Source: SG8-41 sp035649495 (GTDB lineage Bacteria > Pseudomonadota > Gammaproteobacteria > Burkholderiales > SG8-41). Taken from it: a stretch of 50,243 nt of DNA. Each line of letters begins with the position of its first letter. Position 1 is the stretch's first letter. The notes under the pieces were generated by a model that searched no databases, was not told the origin of the DNA, and saw only the letters and a list, made by a program, of their open reading frames with translations. The stretch lies in the NCBI GenBank assembly GCA_035649495.1, contig DASRJL010000112.1, positions 1 through 50,243 on the forward strand, given 5' to 3'. Made by a program: the position numbers and the translations under genes. Positions 22,948 to 31,104 of the stretch are shown in pieces.

Positions 22948-24561
22948 TCAAAACTCCGACCGATGACGCCGATCCGGCTTGTTGCGCCGCTGGCCGCGCC
23001 GTTTGCCGGACCCGCGATTCTCTTCGGCCGTCGCGCGCCGCTCGAGCGCCCGGCGATCCAGATCCCTGCGGCGGTCGGCGAATGCGACCTTCTGCGCCGC
23101 CTTCGCCGCCGCCAGCCAGCGAATCCCCTCCTGATCGATGTAGTAGCACTCCGAAAAGTCGAGGACCACGCTGCCTTCGCGCTCGATCAGCCCGTGATAG
23201 GTCGACTCGATGACCGGCAGCGAGCCGTAATAGATATTGCCCCTGACTTTCAGCACGTTGCCGCGCACGCTGATACTGGGATGGGCCTGTTCCCACTTGG
23301 AGTAGGCAATGGCGAGGACGGATCCGACGACCACGGCGCCGAACAGATCGAGGAACAGCACCGACAGGAAGGACGCCGTGAACACCACCGCCTCGCGCCG
23401 ATCCTTGAGGTGGGGCTTGATGTCCTCCCAGTTGATCATGTTGGCGCCGACCACCATGATGATGGCTGCCATGGCCGGCATCGGAATGATGGCGATCGGT
23501 CCGGCGAGGAACAGCACCATCGCGAGCAGGATCAGCGCCGAGATCGCGGAAGTGATGCGGCTGTTGCCGCCCAGGCTGTAGACCAGCCACATGCGGTTGA
23601 AGGACGCGCAAGTGGGCAGGGACGACAGGAAAGGCAACAGACAGTTGGATACCGCGTCGGCAAAAATGCCCTTGCGGCTGTCGGTATAGTCGCCGATCTT
23701 GCGGTTCATGCGCCGCATCGCCGCGACCGTCTGAAACAGACCGAGCAGCGCGAGGGTCACCGCGCCCGGCAGGATCGAGATGATGTCCGACATGGCTTCC
23801 TGGCTGAAAACCGGGAGCGAGGGAAAAACGAAGCCGGTGGAGGACAGGTTGGCGATCTGCTCGATCATCGTGTTCTGCAGGCCAACCGTCGCGTTCAGGT
23901 ACTGCGAGTACGCCGTGCCGGCGACTACGCCGAGCAGAATCGCCCAGTTGCGCACGCTGGCGATCTGCCGCATCACGAGGGTCGTGATCAGGGTAATGAG
24001 CCCGATCTGGATGGCGTAGAGGTTGCCGAACTCCAGGACCGCGAGGAACGACTGCCAGGCGATCCACAGCGGCCATTCCACCTCGGTATTGATCGGCAGG
24101 CCCGCGAAGCTGGTGAACGACTTGAAGATGAGAAACAGCCCGATGCCGCAGATCAACCCGTTGATGATCGGCTCGTTGATGAGGTCCAGCATGCGCCCAA
24201 GCGGACGTATGACCACGAACAGCAGCTGGATCAGGCCCGCGAGCAGGATCAGGGTCAGCGCGTAACCGATATAGTCGGCGCCGAACGGGGGCGCGATCGG
24301 CAGCAGGGTTACGCCTATGGCCGCCGACATGGTGGTATTGGGACCGCCGCTGAACACGCGCGAAGGGTTCAGCAGGGCGGTGAACAGCACGCCCCAGATG
24401 GCAGCGTAGATGCCGAAATGCGGCGGCAACCCGGCGAGCGTGGTGGAGAAGGCGATCGCCTGGGGGAGCGTCACCACCGCCAGCGTCAGCCCGACCGGCA
24501 GATTGGCGCGCAATGCCGCCAGGATGCGCACGTGCGCGCTGTCGACGGCGTTGGTCTCCAA
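22948..24561 (-). CDS. SulP-family anion transporter with STAS domain
   Basis: A 537-residue SulP transporter. About residues 10-420 hold the transmembrane core (LPVGLTLAVVTLPQAIAFST, the N-terminal signature, and NCLLPFLSSLPTCASFNRMW). A C-terminal cytoplasmic STAS domain (SVVLDFSECYYIDQEGIRWL) follows, then a basic tail rich in Arg and Lys. Members carry sulfate, bicarbonate or dicarboxylates; the substrate here is unknown. It starts 4 bases after the diheme cytochrome stop, hence one operon. Its place directly before a complex I-like ion-translocating complex is notable. Confidence 0.88.
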   Translation of the reverse strand: METNAVDSAHVRILAALRANLPVGLTLAVVTLPQAIAFSTTLAGLPPHFGIYAAIWGVLFTALLNPSRVFSGGPNTTMSAAIGVTLLPIAPPFGADYIGYALTLILLAGLIQLLFVVIRPLGRMLDLINEPIINGLICGIGLFLIFKSFTSFAGLPINTEVEWPLWIAWQSFLAVLEFGNLYAIQIGLITLITTLVMRQIASVRNWAILLGVVAGTAYSQYLNATVGLQNTMIEQIANLSSTGFVFPSLPVFSQEAMSDIISILPGAVTLALLGLFQTVAAMRRMNRKIGDYTDSRKGIFADAVSNCLLPFLSSLPTCASFNRMWLVYSLGGNSRITSAISALILLAMVLFLAGPIAIIPMPAMAAIIMVVGANMINWEDIKPHLKDRREAVVFTASFLSVLFLDLFGAVVVGSVLAIAYSKWEQAHPSISVRGNVLKVRGNIYYGSLPVIESTYHGLIEREGSVVLDFSECYYIDQEGIRWLAAAKAAQKVAFADRRRDLDRRALERRATAEENRGSGKRRGQRRNKPDRRHRSEF

Positions 24562-24565
24562 GGGG

Positions 24566-25699
24566 CTAGTCGGGAGCGTGTGGCGGCCTGTCGTTGTGTC
24601 CGAGCGATTCCGCGTACTGCGTCGGGGTCGGGGGTGGCACGTGTCCGATGGATTCCGCGTACCGCGTCAGGGGCGGCATGACTGCCATCATTATGCGCTC
24701 CCACGCCGCCACCAGCGGACCTTGCCGGTCGCCGGCCGGCCGTGGCAGGGTGCCGAGGTAGTACGCGATGTCCCGGCAGTCTTGATTCTCGAGGCTGCCT
24801 TCCGCTCCCAGGGGCATGTTGCGGCAGATGAAGCCGGCCATGACCGTATTGACCCTCGCGAAATTCATGCGCGAGTCGAGGCTGAAGGATTCGGGCCCGG
24901 CCAATGCCGGGTAGAGCACCCGCCCCTGCGCCACGGTTCCAAGACCCTGGAGACCGTGACAGGACGCGCACTTCTGCCGGTACAGGTGAGCGCCCCGGAT
25001 ATAGTCGTCGCCCCGCTTGAGCGTCGCGGAAGCGGGAATCTCGTCGATGCCCTGCTCCGGGTAGTGATTGCCGATCTTCAGGGCCAGAGCGGCCGACAGG
25101 AAACGGCTGTAGGCGGTGATATCGCGGATGAGATCGTCGGCGGAATTCGGCTTGAAGCCGTTCGATGAATTGATGAAGCACTGCATCTGGCGCCATTCGA
25201 GAGGCAGCAGCATGCCGGTGAATCGATCGTACATATCCGCCATCACCCACGAGGCGCCCAGGCTGTTCGAACCCACCTGGCGATTGCCCGCCGCGTCCTG
25301 CTTGTCCCCCACGCCCTGGTGGCAGTGATTGCAGGTTGTCTGTGCGCCGCGCACGAAGCGGTTGGCATACCAGCGCTCGCGGGACCCGCTCTTCGCGAGA
25401 TGCCCCTGCAGGTCATCGACGATATTGCAGCCGCGCTGGATCGCGCGCACGTCGTCCTCGCTGTAGCCACGCAAGGTGCTCGAGCGGCCTGCCGTCCTCA
25501 GCAGGTAGGGTGAGCGGTAGCGCTCCCCGGGACCGAGCGCGTAGGCCTGCAGCTTTTCCTTGCATGCCGGCGTGAGCTCGACGGCGGCCTTGCGCAGCGC
25601 ATCGCGCTCGGCGTGCCTCGCCACCGCCAGCAGATACAGGCCGCTCAGGAGCGCCACGATGAGCGCAACCTTCAGGACTTTTGTATGCACGGCGCGCAC
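24566..25699 (-). CDS. Diheme c-type cytochrome, membrane-anchored or periplasmic
   Basis: A 377-residue exported protein with an N-terminal hydrophobic segment (VALIVALLSGLYLLAVA, residues 11-27) and two heme c sites, CNHCH at 123-127 and CASCH at 244-248. A later methionine-rich stretch (MNFARVNTVMAGFICRNMP) could give a distal ligand. It resembles two-domain periplasmic cytochromes of the thiosulfate/sulfite-linked type in layout, but no exact family is claimed. Start is GTG at 25699; GTG 25690 is an alternative. It follows the smaller cytochrome by 2 bases and likely passes electrons with it. Confidence 0.82.
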   Translation of the reverse strand: MRAVHTKVLKVALIVALLSGLYLLAVARHAERDALRKAAVELTPACKEKLQAYALGPGERYRSPYLLRTAGRSSTLRGYSEDDVRAIQRGCNIVDDLQGHLAKSGSRERWYANRFVRGAQTTCNHCHQGVGDKQDAAGNRQVGSNSLGASWVMADMYDRFTGMLLPLEWRQMQCFINSSNGFKPNSADDLIRDITAYSRFLSAALALKIGNHYPEQGIDEIPASATLKRGDDYIRGAHLYRQKCASCHGLQGLGTVAQGRVLYPALAGPESFSLDSRMNFARVNTVMAGFICRNMPLGAEGSLENQDCRDIAYYLGTLPRPAGDRQGPLVAAWERIMMAVMPPLTRYAESIGHVPPPTPTQYAESLGHNDRPPHAPD

Positions 25700-25701
25700 G
25701 C

Positions 25702-26292
25702 CTAGTCTCCGTCCCTGCGCGCGCCTTCGCTCAACTGCAGATGGTGGGCAACCGCGCGCGCCAGGATGCGCAGGTCCCGCACCGTGGGATCGTAGAGCGT
25801 GGGCACGAATCCATTCATGGGCCCGGCGAAGCAGCGCATCACGCGCTCCTCGAACGACACCCTGCGTCCGAGCCTGGTGTCGAAGCGATCCGAATTGACG
25901 AAAGCGTACGCCATGTCCTCAGCGGTATGGCAGCCGGCGCAGGCGTTTATCCGGTCCACGCCGGTCTTGCGCGTAAAGCGCGCGGCATACTTGTGAGTCA
26001 AGAAAAACACGTTGTAGCCGCTCTGGGCGGCCCGGACGAAATGACCGTCCTCGCCGAAATCATCGACGCTGTACGCGGCCCTGAAGTCCTTCCAGCCGCG
26101 CTCGAGAGTCACGTGGGAACGGAATACCGCAAGGTGGGAACCGAAATGCGCCCAAAGCACGAATCCGACCACCAGGGCGACCATGGCCGGCGTTTTCCAT
26201 CGCGATGCGCCTGGACGCACGGCTCGCTCGAGCGACAGGACGGCCCGCGTGTGACCGGCGTCCAGAGTTGCGGGAGGAGCTTGCGTTTCCAT
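25702..26292 (-). CDS. Membrane-anchored monoheme cytochrome c
   Basis: A 196-residue protein with a cytoplasmic N-terminus, a single membrane helix at about 35-52 (PAMVALVVGFVLWAHFG) and a periplasmic domain with one heme site, CAGCH at 118-122. A later MAYAFVNSDRF segment and FAGPMNGFVPT could provide the axial methionine. It is the first gene of a long leftward operon: the diheme cytochrome starts 2 bases after its stop, then come the SulP and Hyf-like genes. The ATG at 26292 follows a GAGAAA site and a small CTCAA-TCAG-TTGAG hairpin. Confidence 0.82.
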   Translation of the reverse strand: METQAPPATLDAGHTRAVLSLERAVRPGASRWKTPAMVALVVGFVLWAHFGSHLAVFRSHVTLERGWKDFRAAYSVDDFGEDGHFVRAAQSGYNVFFLTHKYAARFTRKTGVDRINACAGCHTAEDMAYAFVNSDRFDTRLGRRVSFEERVMRCFAGPMNGFVPTLYDPTVRDLRILARAVAHHLQLSEGARRDGD

Positions 26293-26375
26293 GCTTTCTC
26301 AATCAGTTGAGACGGGATTACAAGCGAAATCTACCGCCAAATCAAATCTAACAATTTGGGAGATATCCTTTTTAT

Positions 26376-26403
26376 ATAGTATTAACAATGTCTTACATGC
26401 CAA
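26376..26403 (-). promoter_or_regulatory. Predicted sigma-70 promoter of the cytochrome-SulP-Hyf operon
   Basis: On the minus strand, TTGGCA (26403-26398) and TACTAT (26381-26376) are 16 bases apart in a distinctly AT-rich stretch. Transcription would begin near 26369, leaving a leader of about 75 bases before ATG 26292. The leader contains a CAAATC...GATTTG-like symmetrical sequence near 26338-26358. Confidence 0.55.
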
Positions 26404-26524
26404 CTTCCGGAACGGGCGAAAAAGAAATCTCCTGAATTGGCGTCATGCGACGTTCATAAAGTCACGTCTTGGGGGGGCAGGATGGCGGCCGCCCGAAGCG
26501 GCGCCGGGCAGGAAACCCGAGGCG

Positions 26525-26543
26525 GGGTGGCGCCTGGCCACCC
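26525..26543 (-). terminator. GC-rich hairpin after the PhnD-like gene
   Basis: GGGTGGC and GCCACCC form a perfect 7-bp stem with a GCCTG loop, starting 10 bases past the stop codon of the leftward gene at 26553. No T-run follows on the minus strand, so it may be a weak terminator or message-end stabiliser. Confidence 0.35.
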
Positions 26544-26552
26544 GGGAACTGT

Positions 26553-27443
26553 CTATTTTGCAGTCCCTTCTGAACCAAATACCGCCCGCACCATCCTGCG
26601 GTGCGGGTCGTAGTCCTTGTCTTCCGCCTTGCCGATACCGGTCAACACGGCGGATTTCAGGATCTTCCTGCCGTCCTCGGTGCTTTCGAGATCGACCAGC
26701 GCGGATTGGATGGACTCCCGCAATCTGGCGGACAGCGTGCGCTTCACCGCCCAGGGGAGATGGAGCAGCTCTTCGGAAACAGCCAGCACGGCCAATTCGT
26801 CGGTATTGATGGTGTTCTTCACCACCGGCTGCTCGACAGCGCCGTCGCCCGAGCCGGCGGCATCGGCCTGCCGGCGGTAGACCCCGATGACCGAGTTGAT
26901 CGGATTGACCGCGAACTGAGTCTTGAATTCGTCCTTTCTCAACCCGGCCTGCAGCAGCAGGTAGACCGGCGCGATGTAGCTGATCATCGCATCCTCGCCC
27001 CCGCCGAACAGCACGGTGCGCCCGCGCAGCTGCGCGAGACTGGTGATGCCGCTGTCCTTGCGAACGTAGAGCACCCCGGCGAGGGTGCTCTTGCCGAATT
27101 CCTTGCTATGCGCAATGACCTGGTAGCTCTTGGCCGAGCGAATGTAGTGATACTGGTTGCAATGCACGATGTCGTAGCGTTGCTCCTCGATTCCCTGCCA
27201 GAACGACTGGAAGTCCTTGGAGGTGACAAGACTCACCTTGCGGCCGAGTTTCCTGCCGAGATGCTCCGCCAGCGGTGCGTAGCGCGTCGTGGTCTCGCTG
27301 GCATTGAGCCGCGGGAATACGCCAAAGACGAGCCCATCGTCCGCAGCCTGAATGACCGGCGCAAAAATCGCCGCCGCCACCACCACGAGGAGGGAAATTC
27401 GTCCCCTCTTGCTATTCCAGTCCGTTTTCGAACCAGGTCTCAT
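26553..27443 (-). CDS. PhnD-like periplasmic substrate-binding protein
   Basis: A 296-residue protein of the phosphate/phosphite/phosphonate ABC binding-protein family. It has a signal sequence (ISLLVVVAAAIFAPVIQAA) and then FGVFPRLNASETTTRYAPL, YDIVHCNQYHYIRS and TVLFGGGEDAMISYIAPVYLL, typical of this fold. The serine-type phosphate-binding residues of true PhnD are not obvious, so the ligand is uncertain. No transport genes are adjacent. The gene lies 38 bases downstream of the GGDEF/EAL gene, suggesting that it senses a ligand for that protein. ATG 27443 has an AGGGGG site 6 bases away and was preferred to GTG 27464. Confidence 0.8.
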   Translation of the reverse strand: MRPGSKTDWNSKRGRISLLVVVAAAIFAPVIQAADDGLVFGVFPRLNASETTTRYAPLAEHLGRKLGRKVSLVTSKDFQSFWQGIEEQRYDIVHCNQYHYIRSAKSYQVIAHSKEFGKSTLAGVLYVRKDSGITSLAQLRGRTVLFGGGEDAMISYIAPVYLLLQAGLRKDEFKTQFAVNPINSVIGVYRRQADAAGSGDGAVEQPVVKNTINTDELAVLAVSEELLHLPWAVKRTLSARLRESIQSALVDLESTEDGRKILKSAVLTGIGKAEDKDYDPHRRMVRAVFGSEGTAK

Positions 27444-27482
27444 TTGCGGCCCCCTGCGAGTCACACAGTTTCGCGTTTCGCG

Positions 27483-29723
27483 TCAGCGCGCGCTACTCGC
27501 GCGCTCATGGCGGGCCCCGGGCAGCCGCACCGGTTCGGCGGTGGCCAGGTCTTGCAGAACGTTTCGATAGGCCTCCTCATTCATGGGCTTGGCAAGGAAA
27601 TAGCCTTGCGCGAGGTCGCACCCATGGGCCGTAAGAAAGCTCAACTGCTGGTGGGTCTCTACTCCCTCGGCGACCACCTCGAGGTCGAGTCCCCTGGCCA
27701 TGGCAAGTATGGCCTTGACCAGCGAAACGTCATCCGGATTGTTGGGCAGTCCGGCGACGAAACTGCGATCGATCTTCAGCACATCGAACCGGAAGCGCTT
27801 CAGGTAGGAGAGCGACGAGAAGCCGGTGCCGAAATCATCCAGCGACAGCGTCATGCCGGCGGCACGCAAGGCGGCGAGCTCCTCGGCCACCTGGTTGTGA
27901 TCGTCCAGAAGAACGCTCTCGGTAATTTCAAGCTCCAGCGCCTGGGGGGGAATGCCGTGAGTCGACATCAGCTCGGCGAGCCTCCTGGAGAAGCGCCGCC
28001 TGAACTGGACCCGGGATATGTTGATCGCCAGGTATCCCGGATTGATGCCGGCTTTCTGCCACGCCGACCAGCTGCGGCAGGCCTGCTCGAGAACCCAGTC
28101 GCCGATGCCGACGATCTGGCCGGTGGCTTCCGCGAGGGGAATGAAGACCGCCGGGCTGATGGGACCCTTCTCGGGATGATGCCAGCGCAACAGCACTTCA
28201 GCGCCGCGATGACGCCGGCCGGCCGCGTCGAAGATCGGCTGAAAATGGAGCGTCAGCTGTCCCAGCTCCACCGCCAGGTTGAGGTCATGCTCCATCTGCA
28301 TGCGCTCGCGCAGGCGGATATTCATCTCCTCCGTGAAGAAAATGGCGGAACCCTGCCCCGAGGCTTTCGCCTGGTACATGGCGTTATCCGCGTTCGCCAG
28401 CAGCGTTTCCACGGAATTGCCGTTGTCCGGAAAGAGCGTAATCCCGACACTGCAGCGCGCGACGACCTTGCGCCCGTTGAGAATCTGCGGCTCGGATATC
28501 GCCTTGATCAGCCGTTCCGCGATCTCCTCCACCTGCACTTCGTCGGTTACGTTGGGAACCAGCACCAGGAACTCGTCTCCGCCGAGACGCGCCACGGTAT
28601 CGGCATCCCTCAGAATGGCTCGCACGCGGGCTCCGATCGCGACCAGCAGCTCATCGCCGACCGCATGACCCAGCGAATCGTTGACGTTCTTGAAATCGTC
28701 GAGATCGACGAAAAACATGGCGAACCGCTGCTGGGAGCGCCTGGCCCGGCTGATTTCCAGGCGGATGCGATCCAGAGCCATCATCCGGTTGGGAAGACCG
28801 GTCAGGACGTCGAAGTTGGCCTGGCGGTGCAGCTTGGCCTGCTCCTTCCGGACTTCCTCGCTCATGGCATTGAATGCACGCGCGAGCAACCCCAGCTCGT
28901 CCGCGGACTTCACTTCCACGAGGCTGTATTCGCCGCGGCCGACGTTCTCGGATGCGGCGATCAGCTTCTGGATGGGAAACAGGACGTTGAACCGGAATAC
29001 CGCGTGGATCGCCGCGCTCAGAAACAGGACGATGAGGGTGAACGCCGCTATCTGGATGATCAATTGCCGGCGAAATTCGCTGTCCAGCGCCTGCCGGCTG
29101 ATGCCGACCAGAAAACGCCCCAGCAGCACGTTGTTGTGGACAATCGGGAAGTCCAGCTGGATCAGCTCGGCCCGGCCGTCCAGCTGCTGCAGCAGCTTCG
29201 GTATGTCGTTCGATTCCGCCGCGAGACGCTTCTTGACCAGGGGATCGGAGTCGTTGACGTAGGAGCTTATCGGCGCTCCCTGTGGACTCACGATGACGCC
29301 GTAGACGACATCCTGTTGCGAGGACACCTGGCGGGTGTAGTCGTTGAGCAGCACATAGTCGAAGCCCAGTATCGCCTCGGGGCTGACCAGCGCGATCAGG
29401 CGCCCGAGCGCGCGGCCGCGTTCTTCGAGCTGCTTTTCGTGGAAGCGCGTCGAGCTCTCGAGAAAATAGAGCGTGCTTGCCGCCATGGTGCAGGCCAGGA
29501 TGACCAGCACGGTGAGCGTGAATTTCGCGCCGAGACCCAGCCGCATCACCGGCCTTTGGGGTTCTTCAGCGGCCACGGGACCGCAGTCAGCCGCCCGGGC
29601 ACCCCCCGAGGGCATGACATGGCCATGCTCGGACTGCATTCTCGTGGTCTCAAGCGCGGTTTGCCACGGCTGTTTATTCGTCAGTTGCGACATAGCTAGT
29701 TTAACGTAAGCACCGCGCTCCAT
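27483..29723 (-). CDS. Membrane GGDEF-EAL protein (cyclic di-GMP turnover)
   Basis: A 746-residue signalling protein. A membrane segment near residues 68-88 (FTLTVLVILACTMAASTLYF) is followed by a periplasmic sensor region, a second membrane segment (LIIQIAAFTLIVLFLSAAI) and a HAMP-like linker. The GGDEF domain (RLGGDEFLVLV, intact) and EAL domain (AEVLLRWHHP, ELEITES, LDDFGTGFSS, LKIDRSFV, VVAEGVET) complete it. Both active sites look complete except that EAL reads EVL. It can in principle make or break cyclic di-GMP. The ATG at 29723 is used; ATG 29693 is also possible. The PhnD-like gene is immediately downstream. Confidence 0.92.
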   Translation of the reverse strand: MERGAYVKLAMSQLTNKQPWQTALETTRMQSEHGHVMPSGGARAADCGPVAAEEPQRPVMRLGLGAKFTLTVLVILACTMAASTLYFLESSTRFHEKQLEERGRALGRLIALVSPEAILGFDYVLLNDYTRQVSSQQDVVYGVIVSPQGAPISSYVNDSDPLVKKRLAAESNDIPKLLQQLDGRAELIQLDFPIVHNNVLLGRFLVGISRQALDSEFRRQLIIQIAAFTLIVLFLSAAIHAVFRFNVLFPIQKLIAASENVGRGEYSLVEVKSADELGLLARAFNAMSEEVRKEQAKLHRQANFDVLTGLPNRMMALDRIRLEISRARRSQQRFAMFFVDLDDFKNVNDSLGHAVGDELLVAIGARVRAILRDADTVARLGGDEFLVLVPNVTDEVQVEEIAERLIKAISEPQILNGRKVVARCSVGITLFPDNGNSVETLLANADNAMYQAKASGQGSAIFFTEEMNIRLRERMQMEHDLNLAVELGQLTLHFQPIFDAAGRRHRGAEVLLRWHHPEKGPISPAVFIPLAEATGQIVGIGDWVLEQACRSWSAWQKAGINPGYLAINISRVQFRRRFSRRLAELMSTHGIPPQALELEITESVLLDDHNQVAEELAALRAAGMTLSLDDFGTGFSSLSYLKRFRFDVLKIDRSFVAGLPNNPDDVSLVKAILAMARGLDLEVVAEGVETHQQLSFLTAHGCDLAQGYFLAKPMNEEAYRNVLQDLATAEPVRLPGARHERASSAR

Positions 29724-29824
29724 CCCCGGTATGGGTCAGGCCTGCGATGTTAACGGCCTGTGGCAGGTCAAACTTGAAACCGAAGGCAGCGGCCGCAATC
29801 TAACGAGTTTCCAGGCCATCGGCG

Positions 29825-30769
29825 ATGAAATACAAGGACTATTACGAGATCCTGGGCGTCCCGCGCAGCGCCGGCGCCGACGAGATCAAGAAGGCCTATC
29901 GCAAGCTCGCGCAGAAGTACCACCCGGACATCACCAAGGACCCGGCGGGCGAGGAGAAATTCAAGGAGGTGGGCGAGGCCTACGAGACACTGAAGGACCC
30001 TGAAAAGCGCGCGGCCTACGATCAGCTCGGCAGCTATCGGCCGGGCGAGGATTTCCGGCCCCCACCCGGCTGGGACAGCCAGTTCGGCGAAACGGGCTAC
30101 TCGTTCGAGGACCTCGATCTCGCCGACCTGTTCGCCGGATTGGGCGGGAGGCATAGTGCCGGGCCCCGGGGGCAGATCCGCATGCCGGGCCAGGACTACG
30201 AAGTCACCGCCCGCGTGTCGCTGGAGGACGCCTACCGCGGCACTGAGGTCGAATTGAACCTGGCGGTGCCCGAGTTCGACGAGAAGGGACATGTCCGACG
30301 TGTGTCGCGCACTTTCAAGGTGCGCGTCCCCAAGGGGGCGACGGACGGGCAGCGCTTGCGGCTCGCCGGGAAGGGCGGCAAGGGGCTGAACGGCGGCCGG
30401 GACGGGGACCTCTACCTCAACATCGCGCTCAATCCGCATCCGCTCTTTCGCGTGACCGGGCACGACCTGTATCTCGACCTGCCGCTCGCGCCCTGGGAAG
30501 CCGTGCTGGGCGGCGTCGTGGAAGTCCCGACGCTGGGCGGCACGGTTCAATTGAAGATCCCGCCCGATACCCGCGCCGGGCAACAGTTGCGGCTTTCGAA
30601 GCGGGGGCTGCCCAGGCCGGGCGGCGGCGAGGGCGATCTTTATGCCATCGTGCAGATCGTCGTGCCCGCCGCGGCAAGCGAGCGTGAGCGCGAGCTCTAC
30701 AAGCAACTCGCGGGAGGCTCGGCTTTCAACCCGCGCGGTCACTTTGCGGAGGCGAAACATGCCGCCTGA
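29825..30769 (+). CDS. cbpA: DnaJ-class co-chaperone CbpA
   Basis: A 314-residue DnaJ homolog. The J domain (residues 4-70, KDYYEILGVPRSAGADEIKK, HPD in KYHPDITKD) stimulates DnaK. A short glycine/phenylalanine-type linker follows, then two C-terminal client-binding domains (VPKGATDGQRLRLAGKGGKG, LYLDLPLAPWEAVLGG). The zinc-finger region of true DnaJ is absent, which defines the CbpA type. It overlaps the cbpM start by 11 bases, so the activity is likely regulated by its partner CbpM. It is transcribed away from the GGDEF/EAL gene. Confidence 0.95.
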   Translation: MKYKDYYEILGVPRSAGADEIKKAYRKLAQKYHPDITKDPAGEEKFKEVGEAYETLKDPEKRAAYDQLGSYRPGEDFRPPPGWDSQFGETGYSFEDLDLADLFAGLGGRHSAGPRGQIRMPGQDYEVTARVSLEDAYRGTEVELNLAVPEFDEKGHVRRVSRTFKVRVPKGATDGQRLRLAGKGGKGLNGGRDGDLYLNIALNPHPLFRVTGHDLYLDLPLAPWEAVLGGVVEVPTLGGTVQLKIPPDTRAGQQLRLSKRGLPRPGGGEGDLYAIVQIVVPAAASERERELYKQLAGGSAFNPRGHFAEAKHAA

Positions 30770-31085
30770 GCGCGATGAAGCCCTGTGGCTTACGGAAGAG
30801 CACCGGTTCTCGCTCGCCGAGCTGGCCGAGCTCGCGGGCCTGTCGGAAGCGGAGTTGCGCGAGCTCGCCGACTACGGCGCCATCGCGCCGGTCGATCCCG
30901 GAGCGTCACAGTGGGTATTCACGGCCACGTGTCTCACCACGGTGCGCACCGCCAGCCGCCTGCGCGCGAGCTTCGAGCTCGAGCCGCACGGGGTGGCGCT
31001 CGTCGTGTCACTGCTGGAGCGGATCAGGGACCTGGAAGCGCAACTCGCCGCGTTGCGGGCGCAGATGCCGCGGCGCGTGCGTTGA
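30759..31085 (+). CDS. cbpM: Chaperone modulator CbpM
   Basis: A 108-residue MerR-like protein (LTEEHRFSLAELAELAGLSE, helix-turn-helix-like, then a C-terminal coiled coil LLERIRDLEAQLAALRAQM). CbpM binds the J domain of CbpA and blocks it. The ATG at 30759 overlaps cbpA and has a GGAGG site 6 bases upstream. Order, overlap and size are those of the conserved cbpAM pair. It is convergent with the gene ending at 31105. Confidence 0.9.
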   Translation: MPPERDEALWLTEEHRFSLAELAELAGLSEAELRELADYGAIAPVDPGASQWVFTATCLTTVRTASRLRASFELEPHGVALVVSLLERIRDLEAQLAALRAQMPRRVR

Positions 31086-31104
31086 CATCTTGCCTTCCGC
31101 CTTC

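Noticed and set aside
26374..26404. Sigma-54 promoter before the cytochrome operon
   Set aside because: The TTGGCA sequence lacks the GC element at the required distance; a sigma-70 reading fits better.
26601..29699. A 1032-codon open frame on the plus strand opposite the GGDEF/EAL and PhnD-like genes
   Set aside because: It is an antisense shadow in GC-rich DNA. Its composition (many Arg, His, Gln and Gly) has no family character, and the opposite strand encodes two clear proteins.
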